The translations under genes were made by a program, and so were the position numbers. The notes under the pieces were generated by a model. The model was given only the letters and a program-made list of their open reading frames with translations. It did not search any database and was not told where the DNA came from. A stretch of 26,046 bases of DNA from CAYXVB01 sp964467785 (GTDB lineage Bacteria > Bdellovibrionota > UBA1018), in the NCBI GenBank assembly GCA_964467785.1, contig CAYXVB010000036.1:1-26046 (forward strand), read 5' to 3'. Below are positions 1 to 7,231 of this stretch, in pieces (positions within the stretch are counted from its first letter, which is position 1; each line of letters opens with the position of its first letter).

Positions 1-810
1 AAGCGCACCGCGGAGTCAGTGGTGTTGACGCCCTGACCGCCCTTGCCGCCGGCGCGATACACGTCGGTGCGGACGTCGGCGGGATTGATCACGACCTCGA
101 AGTCGTCGTCGATCTCAGGAGTGACGAAGACGGAGGTGAACGAAGTGTGACGGCGCGCGTTCGAGTCGAACGGCGAGATCCGCACCAGGCGGTGGACACC
201 GGCTTCGGACTTGAGGAGACCGTAGGCGTACGAACCCGAGATGGTGAGCGTGGCATTTTTGATGCCCGCCTCTTCGCCCGGGAGCGCGTCCATGAGATCG
301 ACCTTGAAGCCCTTGTCCTGGCCCCAGCGCTGGTACATGCGCAAAAGCATCTGCGCCCAATCCTGCGACTCAGTGCCGCCCGCGCCCGCGTTGATCGTGA
401 CGATCGCGTTCTTGGGGTCGGCCTCTTCAGAAAGCATTTTCTGGAATTCAGCCTTCTCGAACTGGTCGGCCAAGTTGGCGATCAGCTGGCTGACCTCGGC
501 ATAAGTGGAGTCGTCTCCCGCTTCCTGCGCCAGCTCATACAAGGTCAGCGCGTCGCTGTAGCCGCGATCGAGATCGGTGAACTGGTTGACTTCGGCTTCG
601 AGACGCGACTTTTCCTGCGTCAGCGCGCGGGCTTTGCGGTTGTCTTGCCAAAACTCGGGCTGATTGGAAAGGTCGGAAAGCTCGGCGATGCGACGGGATT
701 TGACCGGGAGGTCAAAGAGACCCCCGTAGGAAATCGAGCTTTTCCTTCATCGTCTGAAGGCGCTCGCGGATCTCATGGGGCTGAAGAACAGTCGCAGTGG
801 TCGTACTCAT
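1..810 (-). CDS. prfB: Peptide chain release factor 2 (partial, 3' end outside window)
   Basis: RF2 recognises UGA and UAA stop codons and triggers release of the finished protein. The ATG at 810-808 is preceded by AAGGA. The first 32 codons end at an in-frame TGA (714-712). A +1 shift there opens a long frame that runs off the left edge. In that frame lie the RF2 stop-recognition tripeptide SPF (168-176, within HRLVRISPFDSNARRHTSF) and the catalytic GGQ (33-41, within GGKGGQGVNTTDSAVR). About 270 residues are present, so roughly 95 of the usual 365 are missing. The gene begins 10 nt after the ybeY stop, so the two are probably cotranscribed. SPF rather than PxT identifies RF2 rather than RF1. 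The internal stop is regulatory, not a pseudogene lesion. Confidence 0.95.
711..726 (-). promoter_or_regulatory. Programmed +1 frameshift site of prfB
   Basis: On the minus strand the sequence reads CGG GGG TCT CTT TGA C. A G-run acts as an internal Shine-Dalgarno-like element a few bases before the slippery CTT and the in-frame TGA followed by C. This is nearly the same as the classical E. coli prfB site (AGG GGG TAT CTT TGA C). When RF2 is scarce, the ribosome pauses at the poorly terminated UGA-C and slips +1 into the GAC frame, so RF2 controls its own synthesis. Here the stop is codon 33. Confidence 0.93.
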
Positions 811-820
811 GAATATGTCC

Positions 821-1366
821 TTACTCGTGACCTTTGATACTGGAGTTATTGCGTTCGATCAAGCCCGCAAACTTTTTACCGAAAGCCGCTTCGAGAAGCC
901 GGTTTTCCCAGCGACGCTGCGTAGCGGCTTCCCGCGCCCCTCGCTCATGATCCAGTCCGAGCAGATGAAGCAGTCCGTGAGCCAGCAACACGTTGAGCTC
1001 GACTTCGGGCGCGTGCCCTTCGGCCTTGGCCTGGGCCTTGAGCGTCGGCAGGCAAATGACCAGCTCGCCGAGCATTCCCAGCTCCCGACGAAAAACCTCG
1101 GGCGCAGGAAAGCTGAGTACGTCGGTCGCGTAGTCTTTGCCCCGGTAAGCAGAATTGAGCTGCTTCATCGTGGGCGCGCCGACCAGCCGAAGTTGAATTT
1201 GCCAGGGGCGCTTTTTGGGTCCCAGCCTGCGAAGCCCGGTTTGGTTCTCTGCGGTCTCGAGCAGGCCAAAAAGACGCCGATCGGCCAACCGATCCCATTC
1301 AACCCGCGATCGGGTAGGTTTCTTTCTCAAAGGTATCCGCTTCCTTTTTGATGCACACCGCATCAT
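821..1366 (-). CDS. ybeY: Endoribonuclease YbeY (16S rRNA maturation and ribosome quality control)
   Basis: YbeY is a zinc-dependent single-strand endoribonuclease needed for 16S rRNA 3'-end processing and ribosome quality control. The zinc motif HGLLHLLGLDH (H-x3-H-x5-H) is intact, as is the upstream YRGKDYATDVLSFP segment typical of the family. The start is uncertain because palindromic element A (1329-1458) covers the 5' end. ATGs at 1399, 1366 and 1363 all lie in the element and lack a well-spaced Shine-Dalgarno. A TTG at 1330-1328 has AAAAGGAAG from the element arm upstream and would give about 169 residues, near the 155 of E. coli. The ATG at 1366 is used here as a compromise. The stop is certain, and prfB follows after 10 nt. 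Confidence 0.88.
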   Translation of the reverse strand: MMRCASKRKRIPLRKKPTRSRVEWDRLADRRLFGLLETAENQTGLRRLGPKKRPWQIQLRLVGAPTMKQLNSAYRGKDYATDVLSFPAPEVFRRELGMLGELVICLPTLKAQAKAEGHAPEVELNVLLAHGLLHLLGLDHERGAREAATQRRWENRLLEAAFGKKFAGLIERNNSSIKGHE

Positions 1367-1458
1367 TAAGCCAAGAGATCTCTCTAGCACCGATCTCAAA
1401 ACTGCGCATCCCTTTCAGGAATGACGCATCGTGCATCAAAAAGGAAGCGGATACCTTT
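1329..1458. repeat. Palindromic MITE/Correia-like element, copy A
   Basis: Two perfect 28-bp arms (1329-1356 and 1431-1458) are inverted around a 74-bp spacer, and pairing continues imperfectly about 13 bp further inward. Each arm contains GGTATCCGCTTCC followed by five T and GATGCAC. The same arm recurs in copy B at 4704-4831, but the central spacers differ. It holds no transposase. It lies between ybeY and the TPR gene: its right arm provides the last residues and the TGA stop of the TPR gene, and it covers all candidate ybeY starts. No clear target-site duplication is visible. The size and long terminal inverted repeats recall Correia repeats of Neisseria, but no sequence kinship is claimed. 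Confidence 0.85.
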
Positions 1459-2806
1459 TGCGGATTTCCGGATACTTGCGGACCGCCTGTTCGATGAGCT
1501 CATTGACGGTGCCGGTGCTGCGCTTGAGGTCGATCGAAAGCTGGATCATGAGTTGAAACAGCTCGGCATCGTGCACATCCTGGGCGATCGCCTCCAGACC
1601 CAACTTGAGCGCCCGGTAATGATCCTTTTTTTCATCCCAGTAGCGAATCTCGGCCAAGCGAACCTCGAGTGACCCAAGAACCTCGGGCGGAGCTTTCTCG
1701 GCGAATTCGGCGAACTCCCCTTGATAGCCGGCGCCGATGAGCGCGCAAAGCACGCGCTTGACGATCAGAGGGTGCCACTTAGAAAGAGTGAGAGCGCGCT
1801 TGAACGCCCCGACCGCGTTTTCCTTATCGGACGCCTTGATGAACTGAAGCCCGCAAACCGCAAGTCCGGCGGCGATACTCCGAGCGATCTCCGTCGGCAG
1901 GAGTTCGACATCCTCGGTCAGCTCATAAAACCCGAGGATGTCAGTGAGCCGATTATTGCTAATGGAGACTCGAATGAAATCGGGCAGCCTGCGGAGCGGG
2001 AGCGGATGATAGTGCGCGACCCATTTACCGGTCTCATAGGCGCCCTTGATGTTGCCCAAGGCAAGATAAGTGTCAAAGAGCCCCATCAGCCCCTTGAAAT
2101 AATGCGGATCGATCTTGAGCGAGCGATTGAAAGCCGCGAGCGCATTTTCGTATTGTCCCTGCCGATGCAGGACAACGCCGAGATAGGCGTGGGCTTGCAC
2201 CGCGCTTGGATCGAGATTGGCCGCCTGCTCGAACATGTCACGCGCCGGCTCCAGCCGGCCTTCGGAGAGATGCCGAGCGCCTTCGCTCACCGCACGGTGA
2301 TACTCGTTAGGATTGACGCGCTGCTCGACGACGTCAACGAATTGGTTCTTGAGTCCCTGGAAGGTGAACGGCCGGACCAGCAGCGAGTCCACCGGATCGT
2401 CGGCGGCGGAGGACACGAGCATGTTGGAATTCTTATTGAGGATGAGAATGAATGCACGCGGCTGCTGGAGCTCCAACGCTTCGTTGTGGACTTTGACGAG
2501 CTCAAGTCCCGGCTTGCCCGCGATCTCGAACTCCGCGAAGACGATCTGGGGATGGCTTTTGGCGATGGCGACGCGCGCCTCCTCCGAGGACGCGACAACC
2601 TCGATCTGGGCCCGTTTGACGCCGAAATGCGAGAGCATGCGCTGGATGCTCGTGCGGCTGCTCCCGGTGTCGGCGATGAGGATCTTGATTTTTTCGAGCG
2701 ATTTACGAATTTCCTGTTCCCGCCGTTCCTCGGAGAACTTGGAGGGGCGCCCCGATTTGGCGGGGCTCTTGTGGGTTCCATCGGAAGCGGAAGGGGTTGA
2801 AGTCAT
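1436..2806 (-). CDS. TPR protein with a degenerate (pseudo-) response-regulator receiver domain
   Basis: The ATG at 2806-2804 follows GGCTGAGGCG, giving about 456 residues. Residues 1-38 are polar. Residues 39-160 resemble a CheY-type receiver (IKILIAD...IVFAEFEIAGKPGLEL...DSLLVRPF), but key sites are changed: the phospho-acceptor Asp position is Glu92, the conserved Lys of the K-P-F motif is Arg145, and the Thr/Ser switch position appears to be Asn124. From about residue 170 come TPR-like repeats (for example AHAYLGVVLHRQGQYENALAAF) and further helical repeats to the end. This is probably a phosphorylation-independent scaffold; its partner is unknown. The gene starts 8 nt after the upstream PilZ-like gene ends, so the two are likely cotranscribed. 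Its last residues, KRYPLPF, and its stop come from repeat element A. Confidence 0.85.
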   Translation of the reverse strand: MTSTPSASDGTHKSPAKSGRPSKFSEERREQEIRKSLEKIKILIADTGSSRTSIQRMLSHFGVKRAQIEVVASSEEARVAIAKSHPQIVFAEFEIAGKPGLELVKVHNEALELQQPRAFILILNKNSNMLVSSAADDPVDSLLVRPFTFQGLKNQFVDVVEQRVNPNEYHRAVSEGARHLSEGRLEPARDMFEQAANLDPSAVQAHAYLGVVLHRQGQYENALAAFNRSLKIDPHYFKGLMGLFDTYLALGNIKGAYETGKWVAHYHPLPLRRLPDFIRVSISNNRLTDILGFYELTEDVELLPTEIARSIAAGLAVCGLQFIKASDKENAVGAFKRALTLSKWHPLIVKRVLCALIGAGYQGEFAEFAEKAPPEVLGSLEVRLAEIRYWDEKKDHYRALKLGLEAIAQDVHDAELFQLMIQLSIDLKRSTGTVNELIEQAVRKYPEIRKRYPLPF

Positions 2807-2814
2807 AGTTCGCC

Positions 2815-3345
2815 TCAGCCTTTCCTGATCTGCACCTGGCTGCGGACCCGAACCTGAATGGCCTCGTAATCCGCGACAAAGCGATTCCACTCGCCCTCAT
2901 CGAACTGCGTGAAGTTCACGGCGGCGATCTGCCAGACTTTGCCGTCGCCTTCGGACTGCGCGTTCTCGATGGAGGCCACGCGGCCGATGGCGACGAACGC
3001 GAAGAACGAGCCCTTCATGGCTTGCGGCGAGCGGGCGGCTTTGCCGGACTTAGCGCCTTTATTGGCGGGCTTGCCGCTCTTGCCGTGCTTGCCGGCCTCA
3101 AAGGGATTGAACGTGCGATGTTCGAGCCGCAATCGAAGCAAATGCCCCGAGGCCGCGACTCGCGCTGGAAGCTTTATCAACACGCCGGACTCCAGCAGCT
3201 CGAGGACCTCCAGACCGTCCCGCAGCGAGACCTTCGTCTTGGTCAGGGGATTGTCCACCTCGACCCAGAGCACGCGCTCGACGTAATCCTCGGGTTTGAT
3301 CCAGGGCGCATCTGACGCGAGGTCGGTTTCGGATTTGCGGCGCAT
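2815..3345 (-). CDS. Uncharacterised PilZ-like beta-rich protein
   Basis: About 176 residues from the ATG at 3345-3343. A longer reading from 3411 or 3405 would overlap the divergent Hsp70 start. The N-terminal half (VLWVEVDNPLTKTKVSLRDGLEVLELLESGVLIKLP, given in two overlapping pieces of a strand pattern) alternates like a beta barrel. A Lys/Gly-rich loop (about residues 105-128: KHGKSGKPANKGAKSGKAA) interrupts it. The C-terminal part (FFAFVAIGRVASIEN, WQIAAVNFTQFDEGEW) resembles the last strands and helix of PilZ domains. The c-di-GMP signatures RxxxR and [DN]xSxxG are not evident, so ligand binding is doubtful. The PilZ link is inference from the pattern alone. It leads the TPR-ybeY-prfB group. 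No good Shine-Dalgarno precedes this ATG. Confidence 0.7.
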   Translation of the reverse strand: MRRKSETDLASDAPWIKPEDYVERVLWVEVDNPLTKTKVSLRDGLEVLELLESGVLIKLPARVAASGHLLRLRLEHRTFNPFEAGKHGKSGKPANKGAKSGKAARSPQAMKGSFFAFVAIGRVASIENAQSEGDGKVWQIAAVNFTQFDEGEWNRFVADYEAIQVRVRSQVQIRKG

Positions 3346-3355
3346 AGATTTCGCT

Positions 3356-3385
3356 ATTTTAAAGAATGCGCAATCGACACGTCCA
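3356..3385 (-). promoter_or_regulatory. Candidate sigma70-type promoter for the minus-strand PilZ-like/TPR group
   Basis: On the minus strand TGGACG (3385-3380) and TAAAAT (3361-3356) are separated by 18 bp in the divergent intergenic region. Transcription would begin within a few bases of the ATG at 3345, which would fit the missing Shine-Dalgarno (leaderless or nearly so). This is a pattern match only. Confidence 0.3.
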
Positions 3386-3403
3386 GAGGATAATCCGAAT
3401 TCC

Positions 3404-4705
3404 ATGCTCACCTCTCCAAGGCTGGTCTACGGCATCGACTTCGGCACCTCCAATTCCCTGCTCGGAGCGGCGGACCAGAATGGTCCGCGAGGCTTCGCGC
3501 CGCTCGACCCCTTCGCCCCCGATCCGGCGGTCATGCGAAGCCTGCTCTACTTTCCAAGCGCCAAGCAGGTTTTTTACGGCGTCCAAGCCATCCGCGAGTT
3601 GAGCGCACACGACCACGCCGGGCGGTTCATTCGTTCGATCAAAAGACAGCTCCCCAAGCGAAGCTTTGTCGGCACTTATGTCGACGACCGCCCCTTTAAC
3701 CTGGAAGACCTAATTGGAATATTTCTTTCAGAATTAAGACGCCGAGCAAATGGGCACTTCCAGCAGGACGTGACCTCTGTGGTCCTGGGACGTCCCGCTC
3801 GCTTCGCGCCTGAGGAGTCGGATGACCGCTACGCCGAAGGGCGCCTGGAGCGCGCGGCACGGATCGCGGGCTTCAAGGACATCGAGTTTTTTCCGGAACC
3901 CGTGGCGGCGGCCTTTGGTTACGACCGTGCCTTGGTCTCGGACAACGGCGCCCACCACGGGCGCACGGAGATCGTGCTCGCGGCGGACTATGGCGGCGGA
4001 ACCTCGGATTTCACGGTTTATCGACTCGGCACCCGGCGCTTCGAGCCTTCCGACGTGATCGCGATGGGCGGAGTCTCGGTCGCGGGCGACGCGCTGGATT
4101 CCGCGCTAATGCGCCACCGAATCTCGCCCTGGTTCGGCACGGGCGTGCAGTACAAAGTCCCCTTCGGCTCCAACGTGCTGACCATGCCGGTGCACCTGAT
4201 GGAGCGCATCTGCCACCCGGCCGAGATCTCACTCTTACGCCGGCAGGACACGATGGAATTCTTCCGCAACGTCAAGCAATGGGCCCTGGGCGACGAGGAC
4301 CGCGCGCGGATGGAGCGCCTCTTCACGCTGCTCAACGATCAGTTGGGCTTTCCTCTGTTCGAAAGGATTGAAGCCACCAAGCGCGGACTTTCGGGCGCGG
4401 CGCATGCGCCTTTCGACTTCGTCTACCCGGACATCGAAATCCACGAAAAGGTCAAGCGCGCGGACTTCGAATCCTATGCCGCAGATGCCTTTGAGGCGGT
4501 CACGGCCTCTTTGGACGACACTCTCGCTTCCGCCGGCCTTAAACCCTCGCAGGTCGACCGCGTCCTCTGCACGGGCGGCACCGCGAAGGTCCCGTGGATC
4601 CGCCAATCACTGATCGACCGATTCGGCGAAGCGAAGCTCCATGACCTCGACCCTTTCCGCGGCGTCGCCCACGGCCTCATGGAGCGCGCCCACGAGCTCT
4701 GTTAG
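3404..4705 (+). CDS. yegD: Hsp70-family ATPase, YegD-like
   Basis: 433 residues from ATG 3404 (AGAGGA upstream). A longer reading from 3296 would overlap the divergent gene. The Hsp70/actin ATPase signatures are in order: phosphate-1 loop YGIDFGTSNSLLG near the N-terminus, EPVAAAFGYD, phosphate-2 loop AADYGGGTSDFTVY, and the adenosine motif LCTGGTAKVPWIRQSL near the C-terminus. The protein is essentially only the nucleotide-binding domain. The substrate-binding domain and lid of DnaK (about 640 residues) are absent, as in E. coli YegD (about 450), whose role is unclear. No dnaJ or grpE partner is nearby. The TAG stop (4703-4705) overlaps the first two bases of repeat element B. The family is secure; the yegD name rests on architecture. 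Confidence 0.88.
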   Translation: MLTSPRLVYGIDFGTSNSLLGAADQNGPRGFAPLDPFAPDPAVMRSLLYFPSAKQVFYGVQAIRELSAHDHAGRFIRSIKRQLPKRSFVGTYVDDRPFNLEDLIGIFLSELRRRANGHFQQDVTSVVLGRPARFAPEESDDRYAEGRLERAARIAGFKDIEFFPEPVAAAFGYDRALVSDNGAHHGRTEIVLAADYGGGTSDFTVYRLGTRRFEPSDVIAMGGVSVAGDALDSALMRHRISPWFGTGVQYKVPFGSNVLTMPVHLMERICHPAEISLLRRQDTMEFFRNVKQWALGDEDRARMERLFTLLNDQLGFPLFERIEATKRGLSGAAHAPFDFVYPDIEIHEKVKRADFESYAADAFEAVTASLDDTLASAGLKPSQVDRVLCTGGTAKVPWIRQSLIDRFGEAKLHDLDPFRGVAHGLMERAHELC

Positions 4706-4831
4706 GTATCCGCTTCCTTTTTGATGCACGCCGCGTCATAGAAGCTAAAGCTCAGGCCTTGATCTGCCTGCAGGGGACGGCCGCCACCGCGTGGGGTGAC
4801 GCGGCGTGCATCAAAAAGGAAGCGGATACCT
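4704..4831. repeat. Palindromic MITE/Correia-like element, copy B
   Basis: Two perfect 35-bp arms (4704-4738 and 4797-4831) are inverted around a 58-bp spacer. The outer 26 bp equal the arm of copy A, and the next bases (CCGC-TCAT pattern) are also nearly shared. The spacer is unrelated to that of copy A. The element starts inside the TAG stop of the Hsp70 gene and ends 19 bp before mazG. On the plus strand the right arm is followed by TTTT, so the folded RNA could act as a terminator or attenuator, or as a processing hairpin. No transposase is encoded and no target duplication is clear. Confidence 0.87.
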
Positions 4832-4850
4832 TTTATGGTAGGATGCTGGC

Positions 4851-5753
4851 ATGAGCACCCCCACTCCCGTGTCACCGAGGTCGAAAGTCGAATCGCTGCT
4901 GAAATTGATTGAAACCGTCCATCGTCTACGCGCCCCGGGCGGATGCCCTTGGGACCGCAAGCAGACGCACCAGTCGCTTCGACAGTATCTCATCGAGGAA
5001 GCTTTCGAAGTCATCGATGTGCTCGACCAGATCGACAGCGCCGAGAAGCTCAAAAACGAGATCGTCAAGGGCGCGTTCCGCGAGGAACTCGGCGATCTGC
5101 TCATGCAGGTGCTCCTCCACAGCGAAATGACTCGCGAGGAGGGCGCCTTTGACATCTATGACGTAGCCGAGGGACTCAACGACAAGCTCATCCGCCGACA
5201 CCCGCACGTGTTTGGCGACGTGAAAGCGGAGGACGCTGAGAGCGCGTTCCAGACTTGGGAAAAGCAAAAGGCCAAGGAAAAGGCATCAAAACCCGAGGCC
5301 AGCGTGCTCGACGGCGTGCCTAAGGGACTGCCCGGCCTGCAGCGCGCGGGCCGCGTGATCGAAAAGGTCACCAAAGTCGGGTTCCAATGGCCGGACATGG
5401 AAGGCCCGATCGCCAAGATCGACGAGGAGCTCGCCGAGTTCAAACAGGAACTTTACGCGCTCGAAAAGGCCGAGGACGAAGACGCGCCCCATGGCGAACG
5501 CGAAACCATCCGCCGGCGCCTGGGCGAAGAGCTCGGCGACCTTCTTTTCACGCTGTCCAACGTCGCTTATCTCATGGACGTCAACGCCGAAGACGCCCTT
5601 CGCGCGACGCTCCACCGGTTTGAATCGCGTTTCCGGCACGTGGAGCGCCGTCTCAAGGAGCAAGGCAAGCTGCCCGAGCAATCCACCCTCGAAGAGATGG
5701 ACAAATACTGGGACGAAGCCAAGCGCCGCGAGAAGCTGGAGCTCAAGAAGTGA
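4851..5753 (+). CDS. mazG: Nucleoside triphosphate pyrophosphohydrolase MazG
   Basis: 300 residues from ATG 4851, with AGGA seven bases upstream. MazG hydrolyses (d)NTPs to NMP and pyrophosphate, cleansing the nucleotide pool and influencing stress signalling in E. coli. The N-terminal signature LRAPGGCPWDRKQTHQSL and two copies of the metal-binding helix pattern are visible (EEAFEVIDVL / EELGDLLMQVLLHSE, and again EELAEFKQEL / EELGDLLFTLSNVAYLM). This is the usual tandem MazG-fold arrangement. The linker is Lys/Glu-rich and longer than in E. coli MazG (263 residues). Repeat element B lies directly upstream. The stop TGA overlaps the GTG start of coaE, so translation of the two is coupled. 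Confidence 0.95.
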   Translation: MSTPTPVSPRSKVESLLKLIETVHRLRAPGGCPWDRKQTHQSLRQYLIEEAFEVIDVLDQIDSAEKLKNEIVKGAFREELGDLLMQVLLHSEMTREEGAFDIYDVAEGLNDKLIRRHPHVFGDVKAEDAESAFQTWEKQKAKEKASKPEASVLDGVPKGLPGLQRAGRVIEKVTKVGFQWPDMEGPIAKIDEELAEFKQELYALEKAEDEDAPHGERETIRRRLGEELGDLLFTLSNVAYLMDVNAEDALRATLHRFESRFRHVERRLKEQGKLPEQSTLEEMDKYWDEAKRREKLELKK

Positions 5754-6334
5754 ACGCCCGCGCGTTCAAGGTTTACGGCCTCACTGGCGGGATCGCTTCA
5801 GGCAAATCGACCGTGGCGCAACTCTTCACGGAGCTGGCCGGGATCCCCGTCGTGGATGCGGACCGGCTCACTCGTGCGCTCTCCGCGGAGGGCGGCGCCG
5901 CGCATCCCCTTTTGCTCAAGAGGTTCGGCACCGCAGACCGCGCGCGGCTGCGAGAGCTGGTTTTCAAGGACGCCGAGGCGCGCCGGGAGCTCGAAGCCAT
6001 CCTCCACCCGCTCATCCGCACGGAAAGCGAGCGGCAACTGGCCGAGGCGGCGGCGCGAAGCTCCACGCGGACAGTGCTCTACGAAGCCGCGCTGCTCGTG
6101 GAAAGCGGCCGCCATCGAGATTTTGACGGCCTCATTGTCGTCCAAGCTCCGCTCGACATGCGCGTGCGCAGGCTAATGGCGCGCGACCAATCCGATGAGG
6201 AGGCCGCGCGAAGGATCATCGCCGCCCAGCTCTCCGACGAGGAACGCGCCAAGGCAGCCACGTATCTTATCCAGAACACCGGCGACTTGCAGGAGTTAAA
6301 GGCTCAGGTTCTGCTTCTGATTCCCCGCCTCTGA
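5750..6334 (+). CDS. coaE: Dephospho-CoA kinase
   Basis: 194 residues. CoaE phosphorylates the 3'-hydroxyl of dephospho-CoA, the last step of coenzyme A synthesis in the cytoplasm. The P-loop GLTGGIASGKSTV lies at about residues 10-22. It is followed by VVDADRLTRAL, the HPLIR segment, YEAALLVESG and the LIDmove region DGLIVVQAPLDMRVRRLMARD, all in family order and at family length. The GTG start (5750-5752) overlaps the mazG TGA stop by GTGA. No convincing terminator lies between coaE and the next promoter at 6339. Confidence 0.94.
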   Translation: MNARAFKVYGLTGGIASGKSTVAQLFTELAGIPVVDADRLTRALSAEGGAAHPLLLKRFGTADRARLRELVFKDAEARRELEAILHPLIRTESERQLAEAAARSSTRTVLYEAALLVESGRHRDFDGLIVVQAPLDMRVRRLMARDQSDEEAARRIIAAQLSDEERAKAATYLIQNTGDLQELKAQVLLLIPRL

Positions 6335-6338
6335 TTCG

Positions 6339-6367
6339 TTTACAAAGCGATCCCCCACCCGTAAAAT
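6339..6367 (+). promoter_or_regulatory. Candidate sigma70 promoter for the lipoprotein/outer-membrane pair
   Basis: TTTACA (6339-6344) and TAAAAT (6362-6367) are separated by exactly 17 bp; each matches the consensus at 5 of 6 positions. The start of transcription would fall near 6374, leaving a short leader with AAGGGGG before the GTG at 6399. This is the best promoter match seen in the window. Confidence 0.6.
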
Positions 6368-6398
6368 TTATCCATACAATCCACTCAAGGGGGAATTC

Positions 6399-7226
6399 GT
6401 GAGGAATAAAAAATCCACTCTCGCGCGCGCCGTGGCCGCCGCGGGGATATCGCTGCTGGCCACTGGTTGCCTGAACATCTACTCACCCGTCGACGCGCCG
6501 TCAGGCGACGCCCAGCTCCTTTCCGCGGCACGCGCCTGTTTTGACCGCGGCGACTATTCCTGCGCGCAGAGCAACTACCAGAAGCTCTCTTCGAGCTACT
6601 CCGACATCACCTCCAACGAACAAGCCATGGCGACCCTCGATCAGAACGGCGTCGGGATGAGCGCGTTCCTCACCTTTGTCGGAAACGGCGCCAATGGCCG
6701 CGGCCTGACCGCGATGGCCGAAAGCATCGCTCCCGGCTCAACGGCCAAGCGCTCGGCGATCTACGGCGCCCTGGTCCAGAGCGGTTTCAAGAACGGCACC
6801 ACCGGCCGCACCCAACTACAATACTTCACCCAATTCATGACCGGCCTCGCGCTCGCGGCGGAGCTCCTGGCCGAGGGACAGGGCTCGAACTCGCAGCTGC
6901 TCAAGTCCCTCATCGTGAACACCCCCTCCAGCTGTACAACCTCCGGCTGCGCGTCCGGCTGCGCGCACACGAATTCGACGTTCGGCTCCACCACGATCAC
7001 GGACATCGCGACGACCGAGCCTACGGGCGCGGTTTCGATCGATATGCTCTTCTGGGCCATCAAATACGCCTATAACGGCATCAATGGATTGGGCACCACC
7101 GGCGGAAGCTTCTCCTCGACCGGTTCGGATCTCAACGCGATCTTCGCAGTCGGTCAGCCCAGTCAGGCGGCTCTGGCAGACCAATGCTTCCGCGCGCAGC
7201 TCCTCAACTTCGGGATCGGCAGGTGA
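6399..7226 (+). CDS. Uncharacterised lipoprotein
   Basis: 275 residues from GTG 6399, preceded by AAGGGGG. A basic N-terminus and hydrophobic stretch end in ATGC, with Cys24 as the likely lipidation site (signal peptidase II). Residues 36-60 (LLSAARACFDRGDYSCAQ, NYQKL) resemble one TPR-like helical pair; the rest is Ala/Ser/Gly/Thr-rich with several Cys pairs (SSCTTSGCASGCAH). No recognised family. The next gene, encoding an outer-membrane barrel, begins 5 nt after the stop; its Shine-Dalgarno AGGTGA includes this gene's TGA stop. The two proteins probably act together at the outer membrane. Their function is unknown. Confidence 0.85.
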   Translation: MRNKKSTLARAVAAAGISLLATGCLNIYSPVDAPSGDAQLLSAARACFDRGDYSCAQSNYQKLSSSYSDITSNEQAMATLDQNGVGMSAFLTFVGNGANGRGLTAMAESIAPGSTAKRSAIYGALVQSGFKNGTTGRTQLQYFTQFMTGLALAAELLAEGQGSNSQLLKSLIVNTPSSCTTSGCASGCAHTNSTFGSTTITDIATTEPTGAVSIDMLFWAIKYAYNGINGLGTTGGSFSSTGSDLNAIFAVGQPSQAALADQCFRAQLLNFGIGR

Positions 7227-7231
7227 TTCAC

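Noticed and set aside
712..714. In-frame TGA in prfB as a sign of a pseudogene
   Set aside because: The surrounding bases are the conserved programmed frameshift signal and the shifted frame is intact.
147..812. Plus-strand open frame opposite prfB
   Set aside because: The minus strand encodes RF2 with GGQ and SPF motifs; this frame is its shadow.
4701..4831. Integron attC site at element B (GTTAGGT resembles the attC core GTTRRRY)
   Set aside because: The other end lacks the matching RYYYAAC, the arms are long perfect repeats rather than attC boxes, copy A lacks the core, and no integrase is present.
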